Assembly: GCA_021163905.1 (NCBI GenBank)
Contig: JAGGTG010000144.1
Coordinates: 1-6,663 of the forward strand
DNA length: 6,663 nucleotides
Direction of reading: 5' to 3'
DNA from: Candidatus Aerophobota bacterium
GTDB lineage: Bacteria > Aerophobota > Aerophobia > Aerophobales > B3-G15
In this document: positions 5,485-6,663 of the stretch, in pieces
Layout: each line of letters begins with the position of its first letter
Numbering within the stretch: position 1 is the stretch's first letter
The notes under the pieces: model-generated
What the model saw: the letters and a program-made list of their open reading frames with translations, nothing else
Databases searched by the model: none
Told to the model about the DNA's origin: nothing
Translations under genes and position numbers: made by a program

Positions 5485-6579
5485 TTATCCCTTTGAAGCT
5501 GTTGGAGACTCTTTTTTACCATAATCCATATCTGTTGCAAGGGCTTTGATAAATTTTGCTTTTGCCAGATTGTATTCAAAAAGGGCATCCACTGAGCTAA
5601 GCTGGGCCTGAGTAAGTTCGATCTGTGCATCAAGAAGATCTGTTGCACTGATAAGCCCTGCTTTATACTGCTTTTGGGCAATGCCGTAGATTTCCTGTTT
5701 AAGTTTTTCCATTCTCTGAGTTATTTGTATATTTGCCTTTTTTTCTTCCATATCTCGAAATAGTTGATTAATTTCCCGGGTAATTTGCCTTTTAACTTTT
5801 TCCAGGTTTATTTTTGCATTTTCCAGGTTTATTTTTGCATTTTTTTTATCAAGCTCAGGAGTATAATCATTTTGAGACAGATCCAACCTTATTTTTGCAA
5901 GTTCCAGATCATCTTGAGCTTTTTTAACCTCGTATCTATTTTTTAGAGCTTCTTCAACGCTTTTCTCTATAGATATATTCAAAGATTCAACAGAAAAAGT
6001 ATCTGTAAGCTCAAACTGACTGTTAAGAGAAAGTCCTAAAACCTTATTAAAATCTATCCTGGCGATCTCAAGTTGATCCTCGGCCTTGTTAAGGTTAAAT
6101 TCAGCTGAGGATAAGTTGATTTCTGCTTGCAAAAGATCTGTTTCACTTGCATCACCCAGAGAGAATTTATTTTTCACTATTTCCAGATTCTCTTTAGCTT
6201 CCTGGACTGACATCTTTTCAATTTGAACCTCTCGCTTTGCTCTTAGTACCTGGAAATAAGCATCCATCACATCTAATATAACCTGCCTTCGTTTTTCTTC
6301 TAAATTATTTTTGGCTTGTTTTAAGGCAAACTCAGCATTCTTCAGGTTAAGAATTGAGGCTTTTAAGAGATTGTTAGCCTGAGCCTGCTCGTATTCCACT
6401 TCCCGCAGGTTTACATTATACCTTGCCACCTTAAGGTCAAGATTGTTTTCCAGTGCTATATTTATACTCTCCTCCAGACTTAACTTTCTTATCTCGCCCT
6501 GCTGAGTCTCCTGGGCAAAAGCACCAACAGAAAAAAGGACAAAAAGCCCCATCAACCCAAAAAGCATAACTTTTCTCAT
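5485..6579 (-). CDS. Barrel-less TolC-like all-helical periplasmic protein
   Basis: A 364-residue exported protein of the TolC/OEP family lacking the membrane beta-strands. The signal peptide (1-22, cleavage after AFA) has no lipobox. Repeat 1 opens with LSLEESINIALENN (33-46) and carries NKFSLGDASETDLLQAEINL (137-156). Repeat 2 contains the matching QYKAGLISATDLLDAQIEL (304-322). Against the next gene product, the alignment needs gaps of about 69 residues after position 70 and about 36 residues after P241. These are exactly the two beta-strand regions of that protein. The rest is predicted coiled-coil helix. A strong Shine-Dalgarno GAGGAGG at 6591-6585, 5 bases from the ATG, plus the signal peptide fixes the start, although the frame is open upstream to the window edge. 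As first gene of the exporter operon it probably acts in the periplasm with the adaptor or the full TolC. It may instead be a separate helical tube or a decoy or assembly subunit. Family membership is confident; function is unknown. Confidence 0.88.
   Translation of the reverse strand: MRKVMLFGLMGLFVLFSVGAFAQETQQGEIRKLSLEESINIALENNLDLKVARYNVNLREVEYEQAQANNLLKASILNLKNAEFALKQAKNNLEEKRRQVILDVMDAYFQVLRAKREVQIEKMSVQEAKENLEIVKNKFSLGDASETDLLQAEINLSSAEFNLNKAEDQLEIARIDFNKVLGLSLNSQFELTDTFSVESLNISIEKSVEEALKNRYEVKKAQDDLELAKIRLDLSQNDYTPELDKKNAKINLENAKINLEKVKRQITREINQLFRDMEEKKANIQITQRMEKLKQEIYGIAQKQYKAGLISATDLLDAQIELTQAQLSSVDALFEYNLAKAKFIKALATDMDYGKKESPTASKG
5800..5841 (-). repeat. Perfect 21-bp tandem duplication encoding one coiled-coil heptad
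   Basis: Two identical 21-base copies, 5800-5820 and 5821-5841, lie head to tail inside the barrel-less TolC-like gene. Each encodes NAKINLE (residues 247-253 and 254-260). The unit is exactly seven codons, one coiled-coil heptad, so it lengthens a helix without changing its register. A diverged related segment, LAKIRLDL (227-234), lies just before the missing second barrel region. Confidence 0.95.
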
Positions 6580-6584
6580 TCTTT

Positions 6585-6591
6585 CCTCCTC
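6585..6591 (-). promoter_or_regulatory. Strong ribosome binding site of the first TolC-like gene
   Basis: GAGGAGG on the minus strand, 5 bases before the ATG at 6579-6577. This is the strongest Shine-Dalgarno in the window. It settles the start against upstream in-frame extension, because the frame is open to the window edge. The downstream exporter genes have weaker or no sites. Confidence 0.8.
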
Positions 6592-6595
6592 GTAA

Positions 6596-6663
6596 TTATT
6601 CTTTTTCCCTTCCTGAAATTGGACACTTTTTCCACAATATTCCTCTAAAAGGCTCTCTGGGTA
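6596..6663 (-). CDS. Possible 3' end of an upstream gene, cut by the window edge
   Basis: A minus-strand frame is open from the window edge (first whole codon at 6661) and ends in TAA at 6598-6596, 16 bases before the first TolC-like ATG. It reads PREPFRGILWKKCPISGREK followed by E and stop. The spacing would suit an operon neighbour such as a regulator. I do not recognise the sequence. A second frame, the one continuous with the TolC-like gene, is also open across this stretch, so coding is not established. No convincing -35/-10 promoter pair is visible here, which leaves the operon's promoter unseen and possibly outside the window. Confidence 0.25.
   Translation of the reverse strand, partial: PREPFRGILWKKCPISGREKE

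Noticed and set aside
5415..5681. Minus-strand frame of 88 codons across the junction of the two TolC-like genes
   Set aside because: It overlaps both genes in another frame, and both have conserved family sequence there. I considered a frameshift joining the two TolC genes and rejected it: each has its own signal peptide, start, stop and ribosome binding site.
5485..6579. The short TolC-like gene as a pseudogene or a simple truncation
   Set aside because: The losses are two internal in-frame segments matching functional elements. The reading frame, signal peptide, both repeats and the ribosome binding site are intact.
6580..6663. In-frame upstream extension of the first TolC-like protein to the window edge
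   Set aside because: The frame is open, but the strong GAGGAGG site and the signal peptide starting exactly at 6579 make this ATG the real start.

Overview
The window looks like chromosome from a diderm (outer-membrane-bearing) bacterium with modest GC content. Two TolC-family genes, a periplasmic adaptor and a MacB-type ABC transporter point to a double membrane. I cannot name the lineage from the sequence. All convincing genes lie on the minus strand, so the biological order runs from the high-numbered end to the low.

Reading 6663 to 1, a tightly packed export operon comes first. It holds a TolC-family protein (5485-6579), a second, full-size TolC-family outer-membrane channel (4121-5479), a HlyD/MacA-type periplasmic adaptor (3001-4119), a MacB/LolD-type ABC ATPase (2291-2974) and a MacB/FtsX-type permease (992-2248). 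Gaps are 5, 1, 26 and 42 bases. The ATPase and permease, fused in classical MacB, are separate proteins here. Together they would form a trans-envelope tripartite exporter. The cargo is not shown by the sequence.

The most unusual item is the first TolC-family protein. It keeps a signal peptide and both long helical repeats of TolC. At the two places where TolC members carry their membrane beta-strands, however, about 69 and 36 residues present in its operon neighbour are missing. What remains is two nearly superimposable all-helical repeats offset by 166 residues. This predicts a soluble, barrel-less, TolC-like periplasmic protein co-expressed with a complete TolC. A perfect 21-bp tandem duplication, which adds exactly one coiled-coil heptad, sits beside the second missing segment.

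Downstream of the exporter, after 92 bases that hold a candidate promoter inside an imperfect inverted repeat, is a DhnA/FbaB-type class I aldolase gene (81-899) that seems metabolically unrelated. It keeps the Schiff-base lysine but lacks the tyrosine expected in this family. Both window ends carry short open frames that may be the edges of further minus-strand genes. There are no RNA genes, CRISPR arrays, insertion sequences or clear intrinsic terminators that I can support.
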